Source of the DNA: Nocardioides humilatus
GTDB taxonomy: Bacteria; Actinomycetota; Actinomycetes; Propionibacteriales; Nocardioidaceae
Reading direction: 5' to 3'
DNA: 64,000 bases
NCBI RefSeq assembly: GCF_008373755.1
Contig: NZ_VUJV01000003.1
Span: 1,302,001 to 1,366,000 of the forward strand
Below, in pieces: positions 1 through 7,502 of this stretch (the stretch's first letter is position 1; the number at the start of each line of letters is the position of its first letter). A program made the position numbers and the translations under genes. The notes below the pieces were generated by a model. The model did not search any database. It saw nothing but the letters and a program-made list of their open reading frames with translations, and was not told the DNA's origin.

Positions 1-1892
1 TTGCGCGTGCGCTGCGTGGCGTCGGGGCCGGCCTTGCCCGGCTCCTTGGGGGTCTTCGTCCAGGTGCAGGTGTTGGGATCGCCGTCGGGGTAGCCGACGA
101 CGGTGAACCCGGCGAGGCACGCGATGAGCTCGAGCTCGGCCGACAGGTTGGTCAGACCCATGCTCTTGCTGGGGTCGGTGCCGTCGTCACAGTCGGGCAG
201 CCTGCGCGGCGTCGACGTCACGTCGGCGCCGCCGGGGCCGGTGTTGCCCCACCAGCAGTTGCCGGTGTTGCCGATGAACGAGTCCCACCAGAAATCGTGC
301 TTGCCGTTGGGCTTCACCCGTCCCTTCAGGTCCACCCCCATGACGTTGTCGTGGATGCTGTTGCCGAACGAGGTCGTGAAGCCCAGCGGGTTGCACCCCG
401 GCACGGGCGTCGAGGAGCCGACGGGCGGCGGGCCGCAGACGGTGGCGTCCGGGACGGCGAAGAGCATCAGGCCGCGGCGCCAGTTGTCCCAGAACCGGTT
501 GTTGTACATCTGGTTGTAGTTGCCGCCGGCCCACCAACCGCCGGTGCCGACGGGCGCCGCGATGAACGGCTCCACGTCGCTATCAGGCTGGAACGGGTTG
601 AAGTTGTTGGAGTAGAAGTTGTTGTGCCGGAACACGTTGCCGTGCTGCGGGAAGCCCGGGTGACCGGGCGCCGTGAACACGTCGGTGGTGAAGCCGAGCG
701 CGTTGCCGAAGAAGTTGTTGTGCTCGACCAGGGTGCCGTGGCTGTCGGTGCCCGAGAACCCGCCGACGTTGTGGTTCATGTCGCAGTAGCGGACGACCTG
801 GCTGAAGCGGTACTTCGGGTAGAACGGCTTGTAGCGGTGATCGGTCGAGTCCGCACCGGACCCGGGATAGATGCCCGAGTCACCGTTGCCCACGGCGTGA
901 CAGCGCTGGATGAGGCCGTGGTCCTCGACGAACGTGAGCACGCCGTAGGCACCGGCGTAGAAGGTCTTGAAGTGCTCGAACCGGTAGCCGTCGGTCTCGA
1001 GGATGTAGATGTCGTGCTCGCGGGCGTGGCGGACCGTGAGGTTGCGGAGCACGAAGCCATCGGCCCGGTCGATGAAGATGCCGACGTCCTTCTTGTAGCC
1101 GACCGCCGACGGGCCGCCGTTGCCGGCGCGCTTGTCACCGGCCTCGACGATGACGTCGTCGGCGCTGACGCCCGAACCCTCGAGCTGGAAGTTGCAGCGG
1201 ATGCACTTGCCCGCGTTGGGGATGCCGTGTCGGTTCTCGCGCGGCGGTGACGGCGGGGCCGCCGTGTCGGGGCCGCGGCCGATGACGGCCACCAGGTTGG
1301 CGTCGTTGGGGCAGTGGATCTGGTAGTCGTGGCTGAGCGCGCCGGGATCGCCGCTCTCGGCCGGAATCGTGTAGCGCGCGCAGGCCGGGTCATGCGTGGG
1401 CTGCTGGCGCGAGTGCGGCTCGGTGTAGAGGCCGGGCATCACGACGACGCGGTCGTTGTTGCCGGAGTCGTTGATCGCGAACTGGATCTGCCGGTAGCCG
1501 CACACCGAGAAGAGCCGCTTGTTGACCTTCAACAGCTCGTCGGCCTGGGCCGCGCTCAGGGACCGCTTCTCGGTCGGGCGGACGTGATAGCCGTGCTTGC
1601 GCGCGCGCTCGATCGACGCACGGAGCAGTTTCATCGAGTTGTTCTGGCACACCACCCGGGTCTCGCCGCGCTGGCCCTCGGCCACCGCCGACGCGAGGCT
1701 ACGCGCCTTCGGCACCGCACCACCCGCACACGGGGAGATGGAGCAGTCGGCCTTCGGGTTCGGCCAGTACGACGGCCGCTCGACGTGCGCCGAGGCCGCC
1801 GGTGCGAGCACCGACGGCAGCACGACCGCCATCAGGCCGGCAACGAGGAAGAGGACAAGGGCGTGCGGGACCATCCGGGGAGCGCGGATCAC
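1..1892 (-). CDS. Secreted right-handed parallel beta-helix protein (3' end beyond window)
   Basis: The minus-strand frame stays open from about 1892 to the window edge, so at least 630 residues are coded and the C-terminus is missing. I prefer the GTG at 1892 over the ATG at 1874 because it adds two arginines ahead of a hydrophobic stretch, giving a classical Sec signal peptide that ends near residue 35 (LAPAASA, then HVERP). The mature part is rich in Asn, His, Gly and Cys, with repeated turn-like pieces such as HNNFFGN, RHNNFYSNN and EHDIYIL, typical of NosD/pectate-lyase-like beta-helices. No catalytic residues can be assigned. Many family members bind or cleave polysaccharides outside the cell, but the substrate here is unknown. 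No clear Shine-Dalgarno site precedes either start. Confidence 0.8.
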   Translation of the reverse strand, partial: MIRAPRMVPHALVLFLVAGLMAVVLPSVLAPAASAHVERPSYWPNPKADCSISPCAGGAVPKARSLASAVAEGQRGETRVVCQNNSMKLLRASIERARKHGYHVRPTEKRSLSAAQADELLKVNKRLFSVCGYRQIQFAINDSGNNDRVVVMPGLYTEPHSRQQPTHDPACARYTIPAESGDPGALSHDYQIHCPNDANLVAVIGRGPDTAAPPSPPRENRHGIPNAGKCIRCNFQLEGSGVSADDVIVEAGDKRAGNGGPSAVGYKKDVGIFIDRADGFVLRNLTVRHAREHDIYILETDGYRFEHFKTFYAGAYGVLTFVEDHGLIQRCHAVGNGDSGIYPGSGADSTDHRYKPFYPKYRFSQVVRYCDMNHNVGGFSGTDSHGTLVEHNNFFGNALGFTTDVFTAPGHPGFPQHGNVFRHNNFYSNNFNPFQPDSDVEPFIAAPVGTGGWWAGGNYNQMYNNRFWDNWRRGLMLFAVPDATVCGPPPVGSSTPVPGCNPLGFTTSFGNSIHDNVMGVDLKGRVKPNGKHDFWWDSFIGNTGNCWWGNTGPGGADVTSTPRRLPDCDDGTDPSKSMGLTNLSAELELIACLAGFTVVGYPDGDPNTCTWTKTPKEPGKAGPDATQRTR

Positions 1893-1907
1893 CGGGGCAT
1901 CGTAAGC

Positions 1908-1921
1908 GAGAACACGTTCTA
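1908..1921. promoter_or_regulatory. KstR-like near-operator upstream of the beta-helix gene
   Basis: The 14 bases GAGAACACGTTCTA match the KstR-type pattern TNNAACNNGTTNNA at every fixed position except the first. The core AGAAC-N2-GTTCT is a perfect inverted repeat. It lies 15 nt upstream of the GTG at 1892. The same core occurs, with full matches, at 44606 and 45978. One mismatch and the unrelated product make this weaker than those two. Confidence 0.4.
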
Positions 1922-1940
1922 GCGATACGCCTTCCGTGGC

Positions 1941-2990
1941 TCAGCGCGCCGTGGAGCCCCGGACCGCCAGGGTCGGTGCGAGGAGCACTCCCTGGCCGTC
2001 GTAGTCATCGCGGGCGAGGAGTGACTCGAGGGCCCGGACCAGCGCGACGGCGACCTGCTCGAGCGGCTGGCGCACCGACGTCAGGCCGTGCGGCACCACT
2101 TGCGCGACCTGGGAGTCGTCGAACCCGACGACGGCGACGTCGCGGCCGGGTTGCAGGCCGCGCTCTGCGAGCGTGTGGAGTACGCCGACCGCGAGAGTGT
2201 CGGACGCACACGCGATCGCGGTCGGATGGACCGCATCGAGAAGGGCGGCGCTCGCCTCACGACCGGCATCGACCGTGTCGGGGACGGTGACCGACAACCC
2301 GTCGACGGAACGGCCATGGGCCGCCATCGCCCGCAGCCATCCGGCCTTGCGGTCCGCGCCGATGAAGGACTCGTCGGACCAACCGATCCACGCGACGCGC
2401 TCGTGACCGCGTTCGATGACGTGCTCGACGCCCAGGGCGACACCGGCCGCCCCGTCGACATCGACCCACCGGTGGGTGGCGTCGGCGTCGGCCCAGGGGC
2501 GGCCGAACGCGACGAAGGGCGCGCGCCGGTCAGTGAGCCATCGCGTCTGCGGGTTGCCGAGGTAGGTGTCGGTCACGATGAACGCGTCGACGGCTGTGGA
2601 GCGGAGCAGGTCGTCGTAGCCGCGCACCAGGTCGGCCGCGGTCGTCTCGGGCTTGCCGGGACCACCGGAGAAGAGGAGCAGGTGGTAGCCCGCCTCGCGT
2701 GAGGCCTCGACCAACGCGTGGACGAACCGGTCCATCGCGGCGTTGGCGGTGAACTCCTGCGCGGGAGACATCCGCAGCCCGATCAGGTGCGAGGCGCGGG
2801 TGCGCAGGTGGCGCGCCGCCCGGTTGGGGCGGTAGCCCAGGACCTGGATCGCGTCCTGCACCCGGGTGAGCGTCTCCGGGCGCAGCAGGTCGGGGTTGTT
2901 GATCGCGTTGGACACCGTCTGCCGGGAGACGCCGGCCCGCTCGGCGACGTCCGCGAGCGTCGGAGGCGGCGCGGGAGTGTGGTCGGGCAT
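1941..2990 (-). CDS. LacI-family transcriptional regulator
   Basis: A 349-residue DNA-binding repressor. Residues 11-31 form the LacI helix-turn-helix (TLADVAERAGVSRQTVSNAI) followed by the hinge region. From about residue 65 the protein reads as a periplasmic-binding-protein-like sugar-sensing domain (HLIGLRMSP, then VVGFDDSQVAQVVPHGLTSVRQP near the end). The ATG at 2990 is chosen because GGAGGAGG lies upstream at normal spacing and the helix-turn-helix then sits close to the N-terminus. Divergent radA starts 92 nt away. No sugar transporter is adjacent, so the inducer and targets are unknown. The neighbouring beta-helix gene on the same strand is one possible target. Confidence 0.9.
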   Translation of the reverse strand: MPDHTPAPPPTLADVAERAGVSRQTVSNAINNPDLLRPETLTRVQDAIQVLGYRPNRAARHLRTRASHLIGLRMSPAQEFTANAAMDRFVHALVEASREAGYHLLLFSGGPGKPETTAADLVRGYDDLLRSTAVDAFIVTDTYLGNPQTRWLTDRRAPFVAFGRPWADADATHRWVDVDGAAGVALGVEHVIERGHERVAWIGWSDESFIGADRKAGWLRAMAAHGRSVDGLSVTVPDTVDAGREASAALLDAVHPTAIACASDTLAVGVLHTLAERGLQPGRDVAVVGFDDSQVAQVVPHGLTSVRQPLEQVAVALVRALESLLARDDYDGQGVLLAPTLAVRGSTAR

Positions 2991-3081
2991 CGAGCTGACC
3001 TCCTCCCGTGCTGGTCGCTGCTGTGTCGAGGGCTGGTGTGTCGAGAATAGGCTGTCGGAGGTATCGCCTAGCGTCGGCCGC

Positions 3082-4497
3082 ATGGCAACGACCTCGCGCA
3101 GCTCTCGCTCGGCCCAACGGTCGTCCTACCGCTGCTCGGAGTGCGGCTGGACCACCGCCAAGTGGGTCGGACGCTGTGGCGAGTGCCAGTCGTGGGGCTC
3201 GGTCGCCGAGGTCGGCGGCGAACCGGTCGGTCGCACGGTCGCGGCGCCGGTGACGTCTCCGGCGGTCCCGATCGGGAAGGTGCCCGCCAAGGAGGCGTTG
3301 CACTATCCCTCGGGCGTCCCCGAGCTCGACCGCGTCCTCGGCGGTGGGTTGGTGCCCGGCGCCGCTGTGCTGCTCGCCGGCGAGCCCGGCGTCGGCAAGT
3401 CGACGCTGCTGCTCGAGGTGGCTGCACGCACCGCCGCCCGCGACCAGCGCGTCCTCTACGTCACCGGTGAGGAGTCGGCCGCTCAGGTGCGACTACGGGC
3501 CGACCGCACCGACGCCGTCCACGACCAGCTCTACCTCGCGGCCGAGACCGACCTCGGCGCCGTGCTCACCCACGTGGAGGACGTCCGTCCCCGGCTCCTC
3601 GTGGTCGACTCGGTGCAGACGATCGGCGCCTCGGGCGCCGAGGGTGTGCCGGGTGGCGTGACCCAGGTCAAGGAGGTCGCCGCCGCGCTCGTCCGGGTCG
3701 CGAAGACCCGCGGCATCACCGTCGTGCTCGTCGGTCACGTCACCAAGGACGGATCGATCGCGGGCCCGCGCGTGCTCGAGCACCTCGTCGACGTCGTGCT
3801 CCACTTCGAGGGCGAGTCCGGCAGCCGCTTCCGCATGGTGCGGGCCGTCAAGAACCGGTTCGGTCCCGTCGACGAGGTCGGTTGCTTCGACCTCGGCCCC
3901 GAGGGCATCCGGGCGGTCACCGACCCGACCGGCATCTTCGTCGAGCGCCACCACGGCAAGGTCGCCGGCACCTGCGTGGCGGTGACGATGGAGGGCCGCC
4001 GGCCGCTGCTCGCGGAGGTGCAGTCGCTGGTCGCCCAGACGTCCGGCGAGCGCCCCCGCCGTACGACGTCGGGCGTCGACGGCTCACGACTGGCCATGGT
4101 GCTCGCGGTGCTCCAGCAACACTGCGGCATCGCGCTGAGCCAACGCGACGTCTTCGCCTCCACCGTCGGAGGCGCCAAGGTCACCGAGCCTGCGGCCGAC
4201 CTCGCGCTCGCGATCTCGCTGGCCTCCTCGCACTTCCTCAACCCGACGCCGCGCGGCGTCGTCGCCATGGGCGAGATCGGCCTGTCGGGCGAGCTGCGAC
4301 GGGTGCGCGACGTCCAGCAACGACTGTCCGAGGCCGCACGGCTCGGCTTCGAGCTCGCGGTCGTGCCCGCCGAGGTCGGGTCGTCCTCACGCCAGCGCAC
4401 CATCGACGGGATGCGGGTGCTCGAGGTGCCCGACGTCGGCTCGGCCCTTCGTCGGCTCGAGCTGCACCGGTCCTTCAAGCTCATCGAGGGCGGCTAA
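3082..4497 (+). CDS. radA: DNA repair protein RadA (Sms)
   Basis: A 471-residue branch-migration ATPase that processes recombination intermediates. A C4 zinc finger is formed by Cys18, Cys21, Cys32 and Cys35 (CSECGW and CGEC). Walker A is at about 100-108 (GEPGVGKST), followed by Walker B (LLVVDSV). The RadA-specific KNRFG motif is at about 257-261, and a Lon-protease-like domain lacking protease function fills the C-terminal third (GLSGELRRVRDVQQR). Length is normal for the family. The ATG at 3082 puts the zinc finger at the N-terminus; the frame stays open upstream, but that part overlaps the divergent LacI promoter. disA follows 85 nt downstream, a pairing conserved in actinobacteria and Bacillus. 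Confidence 0.97.
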   Translation: MATTSRSSRSAQRSSYRCSECGWTTAKWVGRCGECQSWGSVAEVGGEPVGRTVAAPVTSPAVPIGKVPAKEALHYPSGVPELDRVLGGGLVPGAAVLLAGEPGVGKSTLLLEVAARTAARDQRVLYVTGEESAAQVRLRADRTDAVHDQLYLAAETDLGAVLTHVEDVRPRLLVVDSVQTIGASGAEGVPGGVTQVKEVAAALVRVAKTRGITVVLVGHVTKDGSIAGPRVLEHLVDVVLHFEGESGSRFRMVRAVKNRFGPVDEVGCFDLGPEGIRAVTDPTGIFVERHHGKVAGTCVAVTMEGRRPLLAEVQSLVAQTSGERPRRTTSGVDGSRLAMVLAVLQQHCGIALSQRDVFASTVGGAKVTEPAADLALAISLASSHFLNPTPRGVVAMGEIGLSGELRRVRDVQQRLSEAARLGFELAVVPAEVGSSSRQRTIDGMRVLEVPDVGSALRRLELHRSFKLIEGG

Positions 4498-4547
4498 GCG
4501 TTAACAGGGCAGCGGCGGTAGGTCGTTGGCTCTAAGGTTGCCCTCGA

Positions 4548-4563
4548 CCGGGTGACGACCCGG
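4548..4563. other. Small hairpin in the radA-disA gap
   Basis: CCGGGT-GACG-ACCCGG is a perfect 6-bp stem with a 4-nt loop, lying 51 nt after the radA stop and 20 nt before the disA start. The TAAGGT box at about 4532-4537 just upstream could be a -10 element for disA. The hairpin could act as a weak radA terminator or as part of the disA leader; the sequence does not decide between them. Confidence 0.4.
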
Positions 4564-4582
4564 CCGACGATGGGAGTGTGTT

Positions 4583-5659
4583 GTGGCGGAGCGGCCGGGC
4601 GATCTTCGCCTCCGCGAGACCCTGGCGTCGATCGCGCCCGGCACCGGGTTGCGCGATGGCCTCGAGCGCATCCTGCGCGGCCGCACCGGCGCGCTCATCG
4701 TCCTCGGACGCGACAAGGCAGTCGACGGCATCTCCACCGGCGGCTTCGAGCTCGACGTGCCCTTCACCGCCACGGGGCTGCGCGAGCTGGCCAAGATGGA
4801 CGGCGCGATCATCATCGACCGCGACATCACCCGGATCATCCGCGCCGCCGTGCACCTGATGCCCGACCACACGATCCCGTCGGAGGAGACCGGCACCCGG
4901 CACCGCACTGCCGACCGGGTCGCGAAGCAGACCGGCTTCCCCGTCATCTCGGTGTCGCAGTCGATGCAGATCATCGCCGCCTACGTCGGCGACACCCGCC
5001 ACGTCCTCGAGGACTCCGGCCAGATCCTGTCCCGTGCCAACCAGGCGCTAGCGACGCTGGAGCGCTACAAGCTCCGGCTCGACGAGGTGTCCGCGACCCT
5101 GTCGGCCCTCGAGATCGAGGACCTCGTCACCGTCCGCGACGTCGCCGTGGTCGCGCAGCGGCTCGAGATGGTGACCCGGATCGCCCGCGAGATCGACGAC
5201 TACGTGCTCGAGCTCGGCACCGACGGACGCCTCCTCGCCCTCCAGCTCGAGGAGCTCATCACCGGCGTCGACGTCGAGCGTGAGCTCGTGATCCGCGACT
5301 ACGTGCCCTCGCGCAAGCGCAGCCGCGACCCCGACGAGCTGCTCCTCAAGCTCGAGGGACTCTCGGCGACCGACCTGGTCGATCCCGCCTCGGTCGCCCG
5401 AGTGCTGGGCATCGGCGCCGGCGAGCACCTCGACGGCGCTGTTGCACCCCGCGGCTACCGCCTGCTCACCAAGGTCCCCCGGCTGCCCGGCGGTGTCGTC
5501 GAAGGTCTGGTCGACCACTTCGGCACCCTGCAGAAGCTCCTGTCCGCCGGCATCGACGACCTCCAGGCTGTCGAGGGCGTCGGCGAGCTGCGCGCCCGGA
5601 GCGTGCGCGAAGGCCTGTCCCGCCTCGCCGAGTCGACGATCCTCGAGCGCTATGTGTGA
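4583..5659 (+). CDS. disA: Diadenylate cyclase DisA (DNA integrity scanning protein)
   Basis: A 358-residue enzyme that makes cyclic di-AMP from two ATP and scans DNA for branched structures. The N-terminal DAC domain carries the catalytic DGA at residues 73-75 and the RHRTA motif at 106-110. A helical spine follows, and a helix-hairpin-helix DNA-binding tip occupies about the last 60 residues (LQAVEGVGELRARSVREGL). Length matches characterised DisA proteins. The start is GTG at 4583, with GGGAG about 8 nt upstream. It follows radA; RadA is known to modulate DisA in other bacteria. No c-di-AMP receptor or phosphodiesterase gene is recognisable nearby. Confidence 0.97.
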   Translation: MAERPGDLRLRETLASIAPGTGLRDGLERILRGRTGALIVLGRDKAVDGISTGGFELDVPFTATGLRELAKMDGAIIIDRDITRIIRAAVHLMPDHTIPSEETGTRHRTADRVAKQTGFPVISVSQSMQIIAAYVGDTRHVLEDSGQILSRANQALATLERYKLRLDEVSATLSALEIEDLVTVRDVAVVAQRLEMVTRIAREIDDYVLELGTDGRLLALQLEELITGVDVERELVIRDYVPSRKRSRDPDELLLKLEGLSATDLVDPASVARVLGIGAGEHLDGAVAPRGYRLLTKVPRLPGGVVEGLVDHFGTLQKLLSAGIDDLQAVEGVGELRARSVREGLSRLAESTILERYV

Positions 5660-5677
5660 TCGGCTGACTGCCGACCG

Positions 5678-6496
5678 CTAGCGGCGAGGCTCGTTCGTCG
5701 AGGTGTCGGACGGGTTGCCGGTCGCGTCGTCCTGCTGACCCTGGTCGCCACCCGCGCCGTTGTTGTCGCCCTTGTCGCCCTTGGGGTGCCGGTGGGGGTG
5801 CGGGGTGATCGTGACGGTCTCGGCGACCGGAGCGGCGAGGTCGAACTCGGACCCGGCCGGTTCGCCACCCAGCGCAGAGGTCGAGATCGAGAACTTGCCG
5901 GGCATCAGCCACTGACGGCGGTGGGAGCAGGACGAGTCGGACTCGTGGGCGTCCCAGGTCATCTGCACCAGGGTCGCCACGACCCGGCGGACGACGATGG
6001 ACTCCGAGGGGATCGGCTCGGGGCACTCGCGCGAGGACCAGATCTCACGACCACCCTTGGTGATCTTGACCGTGACCTTGTCGGAGCCGATCCGGAAGTA
6101 GCAGGCGTCGGCCTGCACCGTGCGCACATTGAGACCGATGGTGACCGGTCGCCCGGCCACTGCTCCGCTGACGACCGGGGTGATCCGGACGTCGGCTGGC
6201 TCACAGTTGCCCTGCGGGTCGACGAGGATCGTGGGGTCGAAGGTCGGACCCTGCACCGCGCCGGTGTTGCGGCGCTTGCCCTTGCCGTGCTTCTTCCGCT
6301 CCTTGACCGTGATCGTCTGCGACGGCGTCGTCTCGCCCGACACCTGGCGTGCGGCCGGGGCGTCGTCCTTGCCGTCGCTGCCGCCGGAGAGCACGTTGCC
6401 GATGACGAAGACCATCGTCGCGGCGAGCGCGAGCACGAAGAGCCGACGTCGCCAGTAGACGCCCGCGGGCAGCGGGCCACGGGTCATCGGCGGCAT
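5678..6496 (-). CDS. Conserved single-pass membrane protein of unknown function
   Basis: A 272-residue protein with a basic N-terminus (WRRR at 15-18), one hydrophobic segment at about 19-37 and a long extracytoplasmic part, so it is probably anchored with N-in, C-out topology. The outer part contains paired cysteines (GNCEP, DACYF, RECPEP, SSCSH) suggesting disulfides. It ends in a low-complexity His, Lys, Gly, Asn and Gln-rich tail. It lies between disA and mutY, the position of M. tuberculosis Rv3587c, a conserved membrane protein; the equivalence is positional inference. It converges on disA, with 18 nt between the two stops. An alternative start lies three codons downstream. Confidence 0.75.
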   Translation of the reverse strand: MPPMTRGPLPAGVYWRRRLFVLALAATMVFVIGNVLSGGSDGKDDAPAARQVSGETTPSQTITVKERKKHGKGKRRNTGAVQGPTFDPTILVDPQGNCEPADVRITPVVSGAVAGRPVTIGLNVRTVQADACYFRIGSDKVTVKITKGGREIWSSRECPEPIPSESIVVRRVVATLVQMTWDAHESDSSCSHRRQWLMPGKFSISTSALGGEPAGSEFDLAAPVAETVTITPHPHRHPKGDKGDNNGAGGDQGQQDDATGNPSDTSTNEPRR

Positions 6497-6563
6497 GGTC
6501 TGAGGTTAAGGATTGGTGGTCCCGGATCCGTGGAGGCGCGGCGACCAGGGGAGAATCAGCCCG

Positions 6564-7430
6564 ATGTCCGAACTGGTGGAGCCGATCCTTGATTGGTACG
6601 ACGCCCACGCCCGCGACCTGCCGTGGCGGCGCGAGGGTGCGTCGGCCTGGTCGGTGATGGTCTCGGAGTTCATGCTGCAGCAGACGCCGGTGGTGCGGGT
6701 GCTGCCCGTCCACGAGGCCTGGCTCGAGCGCTGGCCGACACCGGCCGACCTCGCGGCCGAGTCGAGCGGCGAGGCGGTCCGCGCCTGGGGCCGGCTCGGC
6801 TATCCGCGCCGGGCCCTGCGGCTGCACGCGGCGGCGGTCGCGATCGTCGAGGAGCACGCGGGCGTCGTACCTGACTCCTACGACGTGCTCCTCGCCCTCC
6901 CCGGCGTCGGCGACTACACCGCCGCGGCGATCGCGTCGTTCGCCTACCGGCAGCGTCACGTCGTCCTCGACACCAACGTGCGTCGGGTCTTGGGGCGGAC
7001 CGTGTCCGGCGTGGAGTTCCCGGCTCGGTCGGTCACGAAGGCCGAGCGGCTCGTCGCGGCGGAGCTGCTCCCGGCGGACGCCCCGACAGCAGCGACCTGG
7101 TCGGTCGCGGTGATGGAGCTCGGCGCCCTCGTGTGCACCGCCGACCGCCCCCGCTGCGAGAGCTGTCCCGTGGTCACGCTGTGCGCGTGGCACGGGGCCG
7201 GTCGCCCGGCGTACGACGGCCCGGCCCGCACTGTGCAGACCTACGCCGGCACCGACCGCCAGTGTCGGGGCCGACTGCTGGCAGTCCTGCGCGACGCTCC
7301 GGGGTCAGTGCCGAAGACCCAGCTCGACGCAGCGTGGGACCTGGCTGACCAGCGCGAGCGCTGCCTGGCCTCCCTGCTGGCCGACGGACTGGTGGTCGAG
7401 GCCGGCGACGGCCGCTACGCGCTCCCCTGA
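6564..7430 (+). CDS. mutY: A/G-specific adenine glycosylase MutY
   Basis: A 288-residue base-excision repair enzyme removing adenine mispaired with 8-oxoguanine. Visible features are the catalytic glutamate Glu35 within SEFMLQQT, the helix-hairpin-helix GVGDYTA at 114-120, the catalytic aspartate Asp136 (VLDTNVRR), and a [4Fe-4S] cluster signature with Cys191, Cys198, Cys201 and Cys207 (C-X6-C-X2-C-X5-C). The C-terminal 8-oxoG recognition region is short, as is usual in actinobacteria. The ATG at 6564 is preferred over the in-frame upstream start because GGGGAG lies just ahead of it. A very strong hairpin follows the stop. Confidence 0.95.
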   Translation: MSELVEPILDWYDAHARDLPWRREGASAWSVMVSEFMLQQTPVVRVLPVHEAWLERWPTPADLAAESSGEAVRAWGRLGYPRRALRLHAAAVAIVEEHAGVVPDSYDVLLALPGVGDYTAAAIASFAYRQRHVVLDTNVRRVLGRTVSGVEFPARSVTKAERLVAAELLPADAPTAATWSVAVMELGALVCTADRPRCESCPVVTLCAWHGAGRPAYDGPARTVQTYAGTDRQCRGRLLAVLRDAPGSVPKTQLDAAWDLADQRERCLASLLADGLVVEAGDGRYALP

Positions 7431-7447
7431 CCCCACCCGAAATCAGC

Positions 7448-7494
7448 GATGGCGTCCGATCGCAGTCATCTGGTGACTGCGATCGGACGCCATC
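7448..7494. terminator. Perfect 21-bp bidirectional hairpin terminator, mutY/clpC
   Basis: Bases 7448-7468 are the exact reverse complement of 7474-7494, with a 5-nt loop TCTGG at 7469-7473. It sits between the converging 3' ends of mutY (stop 7430) and clpC (stop 7503). There is no T-tract on either side, as is common for actinobacterial hairpin terminators. A 21-bp stem without mismatch is unusually long. Confidence 0.9.
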
Positions 7495-7502
7495 AGCGTC
7501 GG

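Noticed and set aside
297-1393. Open frames on both strands over the beta-helix gene (for example 297-1250 plus, 776-1393 minus)
   Set aside because: Products are Arg/Val/Ala-rich frame shadows. The true frame has a signal peptide and family-like repeats over the whole length.
3022-3045. TGTGTCGAG direct repeat (15-nt period) between the LacI regulator and radA
   Set aside because: Two short copies without symmetry are too weak to call an operator.
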